From Alcaligenes sp. SORT26 (GTDB taxonomy: Bacteria > Pseudomonadota > Gammaproteobacteria > Burkholderiales > Burkholderiaceae_B), in the NCBI RefSeq assembly GCF_017377875.1, contig NZ_CP070975.1, positions 806,001 to 870,000 on the forward strand: DNA of 64,000 bases, given 5' to 3'. The translations under genes were made by a program, and so were the position numbers. Shown in pieces: positions 55,879 through 63,457 of this stretch. Position 1 is the first letter of the stretch. Every line of letters starts with the position of its first letter. Below the pieces are notes generated by a model. It saw only the letters and a list, made by a program, of their open reading frames with translations. It was not told where the DNA came from and searched no databases.

Positions 55879-55947
55879 CTGTATAAAAACACAGTTTATG
55901 TATTTATTGAAATTCCGAAATAATAAAAAACCTGTTTTTATAAACAG
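55879..55947 (+). promoter_or_regulatory. Two LexA-like CTGT-N8-ACAG palindromes around the flhE-like start
   Basis: CTGTATAAAAACACAG at 55879-55894 ends four bases before the proposed ATG; CTGTTTTTATAAACAG at 55932-55947 lies inside the first codons. Both fit the SOS-box frame. The second could instead form a small A/T-flanked hairpin resembling a terminator. The region is very AT-rich, which raises the chance of coincidence. Confidence 0.35.
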
Positions 55948-56353
55948 TTTTTTAAATTCCTTATTCATTTTTATGTCTGTGGGAAGTGTGCCTGCAATGG
56001 GACACAGTGCGTCTTTAGCATGGGACGGAGAGCAGCTTAGCGATGCCATCACCACTGGTTCACCACGCACTCAGCAAAGCTTTATGCCACCAGAGGCGAT
56101 ACGGGCGCAGGCCAGCACTATTGGCAAGGTCGAAATCAGCTACGACCATAATGGGCGGGCCGTTCTGAAAAGCCGCCTTTGCTTGCAGGGTGGCTCCTGC
56201 GTAGACATGAATGGATCGGTACTCAGCACCCGCGCTTTTGTGGGACAGGATGCGCGTCATGGCTTTGTGCTGGAGCATGAAGTCTGGAGCTGGGCCGGGA
56301 GCACCGAGGCAGTACGTGTGCGGGCCTCCATACGGGTGAATTACCAGCGCTAG
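55898..56353 (+). CDS. FlhE-like exported flagellar-associated protein
   Basis: Protein of 151 residues. The N-terminus (KFRNNKK, then a hydrophobic stretch, then PAMGHSA) is a plausible signal peptide. The C-terminal domain LKSRLCLQGGSCVDMNG, then FVGQ, and the final RVRASIRVNYQR resembles FlhE (E. coli RLC-x3-RCVELEG and VIVNYR). FlhE is a periplasmic protein of flagellar assembly usually encoded after flhBA. Here it precedes motA/motB-like genes. No Shine-Dalgarno is seen before ATG 55898, so the start is uncertain. Confidence 0.6.
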   Translation: MYLLKFRNNKKPVFINSFLNSLFIFMSVGSVPAMGHSASLAWDGEQLSDAITTGSPRTQQSFMPPEAIRAQASTIGKVEISYDHNGRAVLKSRLCLQGGSCVDMNGSVLSTRAFVGQDARHGFVLEHEVWSWAGSTEAVRVRASIRVNYQR

Positions 56354-56487
56354 TCGAGTGCGGTTCCTCAATAAGCGATTTAATTTCGTTTGTCGTTGAT
56401 CCACCTCAAGGTCTAAGCCTAAAGAAACCCGTCTAACTGCCGATATGTAGTCCTGACGCCCATCGGGCCCATAACCAGGACTTGTGC

Positions 56488-57303
56488 ATGAATCCCTCTA
56501 CTCTGATCGGCATCGTAGCCAGTGTGCTGCTGTTTGCCGTGATCTTGTTTTTTACGGCAGAAAACCCTGCCTTGTTTGTGGACCTGCCCAGTCTGGCGGT
56601 GGTGCTGGTGGGCACCTTGGCGGCAACCTTTATCAGCTACCCCTTAAGCGAAGTGGTTCGTATCTTTGGCTTGATCGGTACTGTCTTGCGCAACGAGCGT
56701 CTGTACACCCAGCAGGATATGGATGAGCTGATCAACATCTCCCGACTGTGGATGATGGGCGATATCCGGGCGGTTGAAGATGCGCTGGAAAAAGTAGCCA
56801 ACCCGTTTTTGAAAACCGGCGTTCAACTGGTCATTGACCGGGCTCCGCAAGAAGATATTGAAGATCTCTTGCAATGGCGCATCAGCCGCCTGCGCGCTCG
56901 TGAGCATGCCGAAGCTCAGCTATTTCGTTTGATGGCCAGTTTTGCACCGGCCTTTGGCATGGTCGGCACCCTGATCGGCTTGGTCAACTTGATGTTCTTG
57001 TTGGGCGATGGCGATATTACGTCTATTGGTCAACAAATGGCCCTGGCCCTGATGACGACTTTCTATGGTGTGCTGTTGTCCAATCTGGTGTTCAAGCCGG
57101 TGGCGGTCAAGCTGGAGCGTCGTACGGAACAACGCGTGGTCTTGATGAATATGATCATGCAAGGGGTATCCATGATGAGCCAGCGCCGAGGCCCGGCCTT
57201 GATGCGCGAGACGCTCAATTCTTTCATGGCTCAGTACCAGGACGAGATCAATGACCGGGGTGGCCGTGACGATGATGCGGACCCGGCTCCGGAGAGAGGT
57301 TGA
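56488..57303 (+). CDS. Flagellar stator protein MotA/PomA-like
   Basis: Inner-membrane protein of 271 residues with four membrane segments (about 5-25, 30-50, 150-170, 182-205) and the conserved FAPAFGMVGTLIGLVNLM segment. The cytoplasmic loop between segments 2 and 3 carries charged residues (DIEDLLQWRISRLRAREHAE in parts). It resembles the PomA/MotP group more than E. coli MotA. AGGA is seven bases before ATG 56488. Together with the next gene it forms a proton- or sodium-driven stator unit. No other flagellar gene is in the window. Confidence 0.87.
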   Translation: MNPSTLIGIVASVLLFAVILFFTAENPALFVDLPSLAVVLVGTLAATFISYPLSEVVRIFGLIGTVLRNERLYTQQDMDELINISRLWMMGDIRAVEDALEKVANPFLKTGVQLVIDRAPQEDIEDLLQWRISRLRAREHAEAQLFRLMASFAPAFGMVGTLIGLVNLMFLLGDGDITSIGQQMALALMTTFYGVLLSNLVFKPVAVKLERRTEQRVVLMNMIMQGVSMMSQRRGPALMRETLNSFMAQYQDEINDRGGRDDDADPAPERG

Positions 57304-57307
57304 TCCC

Positions 57308-58159
57308 ATGGGCAATATGGAACAGGACCTGACCTTGGGGGAACTGGCTGATCGCCAGAAATCCCTGCAAAAGGAACTGGAGCAGGCCCGGGGCGCCAAG
57401 ATCGAGCAGCAACTGGCCAGCAACCTGGGAAACCGACGCCGCAGCCGACCCTGGAATGATCCAGGCCTGGCTGTGCCAGAAGAGGAAGAGGCCTGGCTGA
57501 CCACCTATCTGGACATGATGACCTTGTTGCTGGTCCTGATGATTGTGATGTTGTCTTTTGCAGGCAAGCGAGCCCAAACAGCAGCACAAGGGCAGGGACA
57601 GGGCGCGGCCGCTGTGGTGGCGCAAGTCGGTAAAGAGGGGGGCGGATTGTTGCCCGCAGGCGCGGGTTTGTTTCCGGACTCAGGCTTGGGTGAGGGCCAA
57701 GGGAAAGGCAGTCATGGTCTGGATCTGGACGGTTTGGGCGACAGCATCGATGTGGTCATGAACGATCAATCCGTGAGCTTTCGCATTAACAGCGAACTTC
57801 TGTTTACGTCTGGCGGCGCGGATCTGGGCCTGGAAGGTTTGACGGTCTTGCGTCAATTGGCGGCTGTGCTGCAAAAGTCCCAACATCCGGTGGTGATTGA
57901 AGGGCATACGGACTCGGTGCCGATTCGCAGCTATCGCTATCCCTCGAACTGGGAGCTGTCAGGCGCACGAGCAGGCAGCGTGGTGCGTTATATGGAAGCC
58001 AATGGTGTAGGCAGCTCGCGTTTGAGTGCGGTAGGTTATGCCGATACCCGGCCTTTGGGAGACAATGAAACCTCGCAGGGGCGGGCAAGTAATCGACGGG
58101 TGGAGATTATTGTGCAGATCCCGCAAACACAGGCGGAACCTTCAACAGAGACACCCTAA
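57308..58159 (+). CDS. Flagellar stator protein MotB-like with OmpA domain
   Basis: Protein of 283 residues from ATG 57308 (GAGAGG eight bases upstream, four bases after the motA-like stop). One membrane segment contains the essential ion-carrying aspartate D69 in WLTTYLDMMTLLLVL. A Gly-rich linker follows, then a C-terminal OmpA domain (VIEGHTDSVPIRSYRYPSNWELSGARA in parts, ASNRRVEI) that binds peptidoglycan. An unusually long cytoplasmic N-terminus (about 60 residues) has a coiled-coil-like start. Confidence 0.88.
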   Translation: MGNMEQDLTLGELADRQKSLQKELEQARGAKIEQQLASNLGNRRRSRPWNDPGLAVPEEEEAWLTTYLDMMTLLLVLMIVMLSFAGKRAQTAAQGQGQGAAAVVAQVGKEGGGLLPAGAGLFPDSGLGEGQGKGSHGLDLDGLGDSIDVVMNDQSVSFRINSELLFTSGGADLGLEGLTVLRQLAAVLQKSQHPVVIEGHTDSVPIRSYRYPSNWELSGARAGSVVRYMEANGVGSSRLSAVGYADTRPLGDNETSQGRASNRRVEIIVQIPQTQAEPSTETP

Positions 58160-58160
58160 A

Positions 58161-58201
58161 AACAAAACCCCGGTTTGTATGTCGCAAACCGGGGTTTTGT
58201 T
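58161..58201. terminator. Bidirectional terminator between the motB-like and symporter genes
   Basis: Perfect 17-pair stem (58161-58177 / 58185-58201, core ACCCCGGTTTG / CAAACCGGGGT) with T-rich ends on both strands. It serves both convergent genes. Confidence 0.95.
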
Positions 58202-58228
58202 TTGGCCTTGATTCAGAGGCGTGGAGTT

Positions 58229-59668
58229 TTAATCCAGCACACGGGTCGAGGATGCCAGGGTGCCCAAATCAAACTTGGGCAGATGACGGCGCAAAGGCAT
58301 GATCAAAACGCTGAGGATCACCGGCACAATAGCTGCCAGCAAGAACGATTCCAGCAAGTAATCCATCGGCCCGTTCGGGCGAGGGAATACCGCCAGACCG
58401 GCAACCAGACCACCGATTGTGCTGATCGTGGCGGTAAAGCCATCGTAGCGGCGGCTGTATAGACCAAAGAAAACCGGAAAGGCGGCTGCCGAGCACAGCA
58501 AGTCGGCCAGCAGGAACAGGTACAGCACGCTGAAACCCTGCGCCGAGGCGTAGAGCACGGGGATGGAGCAAATCCAGATCAGGGAGCGGGACAGACTCAT
58601 CATTTGGGCGGTATTGCGATGCGGCATGATGCGGCCCAGGTCCACGGCAATCAAGCTGGAGACGGCGCTGATGGCGGTGTCCGCACTGCTCATGACCAGC
58701 GACAGGCCCAGTGGAATCAGCAGCACCAGGAACCAGACGGGCACGTGCGGCAAGATCACATTGAACAAGGCCACGGAGCTGTCACCGGGCGAGCCCAAAC
58801 CGACAAAGGCCAGACCAAACAAACCCATCAGGAAGATGAAGGGGGCAACAAACAAGCCGCCCAGCAAAAAGCCCCGACGCATGGATTTGGTGTCTTTGGC
58901 GGCATAAATACGCTGCCAATTGCCTTGGTGGAACAGGCCGGTCAGCAGGATGGCTACAAAGAAGGTCAGCCCGGCTTTGATACCGACGGGATCGCTCAGC
59001 TCAATCAGACGAGGAGCTTCCAGTTTCACACTGTCAAACAATTGCACCGGGCCGCCCACCGCTTGCCAGCCAAACATCACGATCAGGAACAGCATGGGCA
59101 GGATCACAAACATCTGTACCTTGTCGGTAAAGATGGAGGCTCGCAGTCCGCCGTAGGAGGTGTAGATCAGGGTAGCCAACAGCACAATGCTGGCGGTGAC
59201 CCAGAGAGGAATAGGGGCAATCAAGGTGATCATCTTGGACATGGCGGTAATTTCAGCTGTCATGGAGATGAACATGTAAAACAGCATGATGATCAGGGTC
59301 AGCGCATACATGGGACGGCCATAGCGGGCAATCACGAACTCACTCAGGCTGTGGCCGCGCGGCAGCAATTCACGCATGCGTTTGCCCAGCGGAATCATGG
59401 CCAGACGAGGTGACATGGAACCGATGGCATAGCCAATGACAGCGCTTAAACCGCCCCAGGTGGCCGCCTGGGCTGGCGAGAACAGAATCCATGCGCCCAG
59501 CGAGGAGGCTAATAAAGTCAGAATGGTGGCGACGGAGCTTTGACTATTGCGGGCCACCACAAAGTCTTCAAGCGAGTTTCTATAGTGGCGGGCGTACAGC
59601 ACACCGGCCAAGGCAAAAGCGGCAGAAAAAACGATCAGCCACAGGAGGGTGGCGGTTTGGTCCAGCAT
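58229..59668 (-). CDS. Sodium:solute symporter under TPP riboswitch control (possible ThiV-type)
   Basis: SSS-family membrane protein of 479 residues with about 13 hydrophobic segments. Motifs include AWILFSPAQAATWGGLSAVIGY and LSLVMSSADTAISAVSSLIAVD. ATG 59668 follows GGAG by six bases; the longer frame to 59788 crosses the leader and is rejected. A TPP riboswitch lies 150 bases upstream on the same strand, so transport of thiamin or a precursor such as HMP is strongly suggested. A sodium symporter with such a riboswitch was earlier predicted and named ThiV; I cannot confirm orthology here. Hairpin GCCTGTT-G-AACAGGC lies just before the ribosome site. Confidence 0.87.
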   Translation of the reverse strand: MLDQTATLLWLIVFSAAFALAGVLYARHYRNSLEDFVVARNSQSSVATILTLLASSLGAWILFSPAQAATWGGLSAVIGYAIGSMSPRLAMIPLGKRMRELLPRGHSLSEFVIARYGRPMYALTLIIMLFYMFISMTAEITAMSKMITLIAPIPLWVTASIVLLATLIYTSYGGLRASIFTDKVQMFVILPMLFLIVMFGWQAVGGPVQLFDSVKLEAPRLIELSDPVGIKAGLTFFVAILLTGLFHQGNWQRIYAAKDTKSMRRGFLLGGLFVAPFIFLMGLFGLAFVGLGSPGDSSVALFNVILPHVPVWFLVLLIPLGLSLVMSSADTAISAVSSLIAVDLGRIMPHRNTAQMMSLSRSLIWICSIPVLYASAQGFSVLYLFLLADLLCSAAAFPVFFGLYSRRYDGFTATISTIGGLVAGLAVFPRPNGPMDYLLESFLLAAIVPVILSVLIMPLRRHLPKFDLGTLASSTRVLD

Positions 59669-59819
59669 GAGATCTCCCCAAAAGCCTGTTGAACAGGCAC
59701 AAACCGGCCCAGTTGGCAGGGAGCCAAGACAGGGCGCAGAAAAATGGAGGGATTGAAATGGGGCTGTGAGCTTGTGAATGCGCCACACAGAGACGTGCGG
59801 GCAGGCTGCCAGGCCGCGT

Positions 59820-59912
59820 TTCCTTTCCCTTCGCCGGCATGATCCGGATCAGGTTCTAAGGGTTACCGCAGCAATTGCGGAGTCTCAGCCCGTTAAGGAC
59901 TCCCCCAGGAAC
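59820..59912 (-). promoter_or_regulatory. TPP riboswitch (THI element), leftward
   Basis: The minus strand shows the conserved THI core: GGGCTGAGA, an extra P3a stem CCGC/GCGG, ACCCTTAGAACCTGATC and ATGCCGGCGAAGGGA. The P1 arms are near 59907-59912 and 59820-59825. It precedes the sodium:solute symporter gene. Confidence 0.95.
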
Positions 59913-59987
59913 AGGCTAGAAGAGTAGGAGAGCTTCTTTCAAATGTCAATAATACGGTTTGCTGCAATTTATGCTATGGTCTGGCTG

Positions 59988-60069
59988 CGGCACGGGGTGT
60001 CCTTCATGAAAAGGGCTGAGATAAAACCCGTCGAACCTGATCCAGCTCATACTGGCGAAGGGATGTCCG
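59988..60069 (+). promoter_or_regulatory. TPP riboswitch (THI element), rightward
   Basis: The plus strand shows AAGGGCTGAGA, ACCCGTCGAACCTGATCC and ATACTGGCGAAGGGA. The 3' segment GGATGTC (60061-60067) is perfectly complementary to GACATCC (60099-60105) further down, a likely expression-platform pairing that would compete with the P1 region. It precedes the SDR and flavin monooxygenase genes. Confidence 0.95.
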
Positions 60070-60130
60070 AATCCATAGCCCTGCGTCCGAACTGGGCCGA
60101 CATCCTCGCCGAATTTTTGCAAGGAATGTC

Positions 60131-60913
60131 ATGTCTGTGGAACACGTCTCGGAACTCTCCCAACAATTGGTCCTGGTCACCGGCGGCGCACGCGGCCTGG
60201 GGGCTTGCCTGGTGCGCGCCTTTGCACGTCAAGGCGCCAAAGTTGTCATCAATTACCTGAAAAGTGAAGCAGCCGCCCAGGCGCTGGCGGACGAGTTCCC
60301 GCAGCAATGTCTGGCCGTACGAGCGGATGTGACGGATGCGGCTTCGGTGCAGGCTTTGTTTGCCAAGGCCCAGACGCATTTCGGCCAGCCTGTCACCACA
60401 GTCGTCAATAACGCTTTGCCTGAATTTTCTTTCAACGGCGATGCCCGTCCCCATGCCGATACTCTGACATGGGCACAGTTGAATCAGCAGTTGGAAGGCA
60501 TTGTGGGTGGCGCCTTGAACACCACGCAAGCCGCCTTGCCCGGCATGAAGCAGGCCGGTTTTGGCCGCATCATCAATATCGGCACCAATCTGTTCCAGAA
60601 CCCCGTTGTGCCGTATCACGACTACACCGCAGCCAAAGCCGCCTTGTTGTCCATGACACGCACCCTGTCGCACGATCTGGGGCCAGATCAGATCACCGTG
60701 AATATGATTTCCGGCGGTTTGTTGCGCACCACTGATGCATCCTCGGCCACACCGGAAGCGGTCTTTGATTTGATCGCCGCCAGCACACCGCTGCGTCGTG
60801 TGACCACGCCAGAGGAATTTGCGGATGCGGCTCTGTTTTTTGCAGGCCCGTGGGCACGTGCAGTGACAGGTCAGAACTTGGTAGTTGACGGTGGATTGGT
60901 GAAAAACGGATGA
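60131..60913 (+). CDS. Short-chain dehydrogenase under TPP riboswitch control
   Basis: NAD(P)-dependent SDR of 260 residues. The cofactor motif TGGARGLG is at 17-24, NNA near 94, and Y165-T-A-A-K169 is the catalytic pair. The residue at the usual catalytic Ser position, 13 before the Tyr, is T152 (NIGTNLF), a less common substitution. AAGGA is five bases before ATG 60131. It is coupled by ATGA to the flavin monooxygenase. Riboswitch control ties it to thiamin metabolism, but no standard thiamin enzyme is of this type, so the reaction is unknown. Confidence 0.88.
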   Translation: MSVEHVSELSQQLVLVTGGARGLGACLVRAFARQGAKVVINYLKSEAAAQALADEFPQQCLAVRADVTDAASVQALFAKAQTHFGQPVTTVVNNALPEFSFNGDARPHADTLTWAQLNQQLEGIVGGALNTTQAALPGMKQAGFGRIINIGTNLFQNPVVPYHDYTAAKAALLSMTRTLSHDLGPDQITVNMISGGLLRTTDASSATPEAVFDLIAASTPLRRVTTPEEFADAALFFAGPWARAVTGQNLVVDGGLVKNG

Positions 60914-62202
60914 GGCAGTTGCACTTCAATTTGTTCATTATGGGCTGCGGGCATCACAAAGCAGCATGGCGTCATCCCGATTCGCAGGTAGAGCGTTTAG
61001 GCGATGTACGGTTTTACGAAGAGCTGGCCCAGATAGCGGAGCGTGGCAAGCTGGATGCCATCTTCTTTGCAGATGGCCAGGCCAGCGATAATGTTTCGGA
61101 CGGCCCGCGCTGGTTTCTGGAACCCTTGACCATGATGGCCGCGCTAGCGCGAGCCACCGAGCGTATCGGCCTGATCAGCACTGTCTCCAGTACCTTCTAT
61201 ACCCCCTTTGTGGCAGCACGCATGTTGTGTTCGCTGGATCATGTGTCCAAGGGACGGATGGGCTGGAATGTGGTGACCTCCATGTTTGATGCCGAGGCGC
61301 GTAATCACGGTTACGAAGCCATGCCCGATCACGCCTGGCGTTATGCGCGGGCGGAAGAGTTTGTTGATACCGCACTGCAACTGTTCGACTCCTGGAGCGA
61401 TAGCGCTTTGGTGATGGACAGACAGGGCGACTACGCCAAGGTTGATCAGGTTCGCCAGATCCTGCACAAAGGTGATCACTTCCTGGTGGATGGCCCCTTG
61501 ACCTTGCCGCGTTCGCCTCAAGGTCAGCCCGTGTTGTTCCAGGCTGGTGCGTCTGAACAAGGCCGGGATCTGGCCGCCCGTAAAGCCGAGGCAATTTACG
61601 CCGTGGCTTACGACTTGCCCTCTGCCCAGTCCTATTACCGCGATATCAAACGACGTGTACGTGAAACTGGCCGCGGCGTGGATGTGCCTGTGATGCCCGG
61701 TTTGGTGACCTATGTCGGCTCTACCATGGAAGAAGCACGTCGCAAACAGCGCGAGCTGGACGAGCTCTTGCCCGCCGACACGTCCTTGCGTCAACTGGGC
61801 ATGTTTGTCGGTCAGGACTGCATGAACTGGGAGCTGGATGCGCCTGTGCCGCCACTGCCACCGTTGGAAAGCTTCAAAGGCCCCAAAGGACGTTACGCCA
61901 CCATGCTGCGTATCGTCGAAATGGAAAAGCCGACGGTGCGTCAACTTCTGGGTCGCATTGCGGCTGGTGGTGGACATTGCACGATGGTCGGGACGCCAGA
62001 ATCCATTGCCGACCAGATCGAGCAATGGTGGCGCAATGAAGGGGCGGATGGCTTTAATTTGATGCTGCCTTCCTTGCCCGACGGCATCAGTGATTTTGTC
62101 GAGCAAGTGATTCCTGTTCTACAAAAACGCGGCCTGTTCCGCCATGAGTACGAGCACGCAACCCTGCGTGGCCATCTGGGCCTGGACCGTCCTGTAGCCT
62201 GA
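60910..62202 (+). CDS. LLM-class flavin-dependent monooxygenase (NtaA/SnaA/DszA family)
   Basis: Flavin monooxygenase of 430 residues of the bacterial-luciferase-like NtaA group: MRQLHFNLFIMGCGHHKAAWRHP, KLDAIFFADGQA, STFYTPFVAARMLCSLDHVSKGRMGWNVVTS in parts, and EFVDTALQLFDSW. Members use FMNH2 from a separate reductase to oxidise organosulfur or amine compounds with C-S or C-N cleavage. It overlaps the SDR gene and therefore shares the TPP riboswitch. Oxidation of a thiamin breakdown product, for example of the thiazole moiety, is an attractive but untested idea. Confidence 0.9.
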   Translation: MRQLHFNLFIMGCGHHKAAWRHPDSQVERLGDVRFYEELAQIAERGKLDAIFFADGQASDNVSDGPRWFLEPLTMMAALARATERIGLISTVSSTFYTPFVAARMLCSLDHVSKGRMGWNVVTSMFDAEARNHGYEAMPDHAWRYARAEEFVDTALQLFDSWSDSALVMDRQGDYAKVDQVRQILHKGDHFLVDGPLTLPRSPQGQPVLFQAGASEQGRDLAARKAEAIYAVAYDLPSAQSYYRDIKRRVRETGRGVDVPVMPGLVTYVGSTMEEARRKQRELDELLPADTSLRQLGMFVGQDCMNWELDAPVPPLPPLESFKGPKGRYATMLRIVEMEKPTVRQLLGRIAAGGGHCTMVGTPESIADQIEQWWRNEGADGFNLMLPSLPDGISDFVEQVIPVLQKRGLFRHEYEHATLRGHLGLDRPVA

Positions 62203-62211
62203 TACACAGGT

Positions 62212-62258
62212 GGGGGAAAAGCGAGCTTTTCTATAGACAGATTTGCCCGCTTTTTCCC
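62212..62258 (+). terminator. Imperfect terminator after the monooxygenase gene
   Basis: GGGGGAAAAGCGAGC pairs with GCCCGCTTTTTCCC (62245-62258) with one or two mismatches. It lies ten bases after the stop and has T-rich content in the stem. Confidence 0.6.
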
Positions 62259-62354
62259 TAGGGTGAAGGGACTACTAAGTTCCGGAAGTTTGCTATCCTT
62301 AATGCTTTAATTGTCGCCTGCTTAACGAGCAGCGAGCTGTATAGGGATCGCACT

Positions 62355-63104
62355 ATGAAAACCGCTGTTGTCACCGGGGCTTCCTCAGGGTTTGGGGCTG
62401 CACTTGCCCGTAAATTGGTATCTGAAGGTCATACCGTGCTGGGTCTGGCCCGTCGTCAGGACAAGCTGGATGCATTGGCTGCAGAGCTGGGTGAACGCTT
62501 TGTACCGGTCAGCGTGGATCTGACGGATCGTGCGCGTGCCGAAGCGGTGTTGGCTGATCTGACGGCTCGTTTCCCCAATATCGATGTGCTGATCAATAAC
62601 GCCGGTCTGGCTCTGGGTGTGGACAAGGCGCAAGACGCCAAGATGGATCAGTGGGACACCATGGTGGCCACTAATATCAGCGCGCTGCTGCATATTACGC
62701 ATGCTTTGCTGCCTGGCATGGTCAAGCAAAACAAGGGTCACATTATCAATCTGGGTTCGACCGCAGGCGAGTATGCCTACGCAGGTGGCAATGTGTACGG
62801 CGCAACCAAGGCATTTGTGCATCAACTGGGCCTGAATCTGCGTGCCGACCTGTCGGGCACGGCAGTTCGTGTGTCTACCGTGGCTCCTGGCCTCTGTTCC
62901 GGTACGGACTTCTCTACCGTTCGTCTGGGCGATAAAGATAAAGCCGCTGCGCTTTACCAGAATGTGGATGCCCTGACTCCTGACGATATTGCCGACACCA
63001 TCGCCTGGATCATGAATGCGCCTGCTCATATGAACGTCAACTACATCGAGTTGATGCCAGTGGCGCAAAGCTTTGCTGGTTTGAGCGTGCATCGCAAGGC
63101 CTAA
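62355..63104 (+). CDS. ydfG: NADP-dependent 3-hydroxy acid dehydrogenase, YdfG-like SDR
   Basis: SDR of 249 residues. TGASSGFG at 8-15, NNAG near 84-87, the Ser in INLGSTAGEYAY and the YGATK pair are all present, and the C-terminus MNVNYIELMPVAQSF is a hallmark of YdfG, which oxidises L-allo-threonine, serine and 3-hydroxypropionate and reduces malonic semialdehyde. AGGGAT precedes the ATG. It is separated from the riboswitch genes by a terminator, so it is likely a single unit. Confidence 0.9.
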   Translation: MKTAVVTGASSGFGAALARKLVSEGHTVLGLARRQDKLDALAAELGERFVPVSVDLTDRARAEAVLADLTARFPNIDVLINNAGLALGVDKAQDAKMDQWDTMVATNISALLHITHALLPGMVKQNKGHIINLGSTAGEYAYAGGNVYGATKAFVHQLGLNLRADLSGTAVRVSTVAPGLCSGTDFSTVRLGDKDKAAALYQNVDALTPDDIADTIAWIMNAPAHMNVNYIELMPVAQSFAGLSVHRKA

Positions 63105-63115
63105 GACCTGCGGCT

Positions 63116-63154
63116 GACCGGAGCCGTGCTTGATTAGAGTCGGGCTCCGGTCTT
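63116..63154 (+). terminator. Hairpin terminator after ydfG
   Basis: Perfect ten-pair stem GACCGGAGCC (63116-63125) / GGCTCCGGTC (63143-63152) with a short T-rich tail, 12 bases after the stop. Confidence 0.7.
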
Positions 63155-63165
63155 ACACTGCAAAC

Positions 63166-63302
63166 GTCTTCAGGGCGGGGTGCAATTCCCCACCGGCGGT
63201 AAAGGAAATCTCCCAAGCCCGCGAGCGCTTTCCTTCAGGGAAAGGTCAGCAGATCAGGTGAGAAGCCTGGGCCGACGGTAAGAGTCCGGATGAAAGAAGA
63301 TG
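63166..63302 (+). promoter_or_regulatory. FMN riboswitch (RFN element)
   Basis: The RFN conserved blocks are clear: TCTTCAGGGCGGGGTGCAA, TCCCCACCGGCGGTAA, AGCCCGCGAGCG, GGTCAGCAGATCAGGTGAGA, and AGCC...GCCGACGGT with AGAGTCCGGATG and GAAGATG at the end. It sits ahead of the riboflavin synthase gene. Confidence 0.97.
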
Positions 63303-63307
63303 AAGCA

Positions 63308-63344
63308 TCGCTGCCTTGTGATCAGGGCAGCGACGTGTTTTATT
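63308..63344 (+). terminator. Putative intrinsic terminator of the FMN riboswitch expression platform
   Basis: Stem TCGCTGCC (63308-63315) / GGCAGCGA (63326-63333) followed by CGTGTTTTATT, just downstream of the aptamer. It is consistent with FMN-dependent premature termination. Confidence 0.7.
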
Positions 63345-63385
63345 GCTGCCCAGAGGACGCATTGTTTACTCAAGGATGCGTTCAA

Positions 63386-63457
63386 ATGAAAAATCTGAAA
63401 ATCTCCCCTGCATTAGCCGTTGGTCTTTTGCATGAAATCTGCGAAGGAGTGTGCTGA
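63386..63457 (+). CDS. Candidate 23-codon leader ORF before riboflavin synthase
   Basis: ATG 63386 has AAGGA nine bases upstream. It encodes a peptide starting MKNLKISPALAVGLL and ending CEGVC, with its TGA overlapping the riboflavin synthase ATG as TGATG. The riboflavin synthase ribosome site AAGGAG is inside it. It could couple translation to the main gene. A competing ATG at 63376 in another frame exists, so this is tentative. Confidence 0.35.
   Translation: MKNLKISPALAVGLLHEICEGVC

Noticed and set aside
55801-56070. Minus-strand 89-codon frame overlapping the flhE-like start
   Set aside because: Runs through an AT-rich promoter region, with no start signal or domain; the plus-strand gene is better supported.
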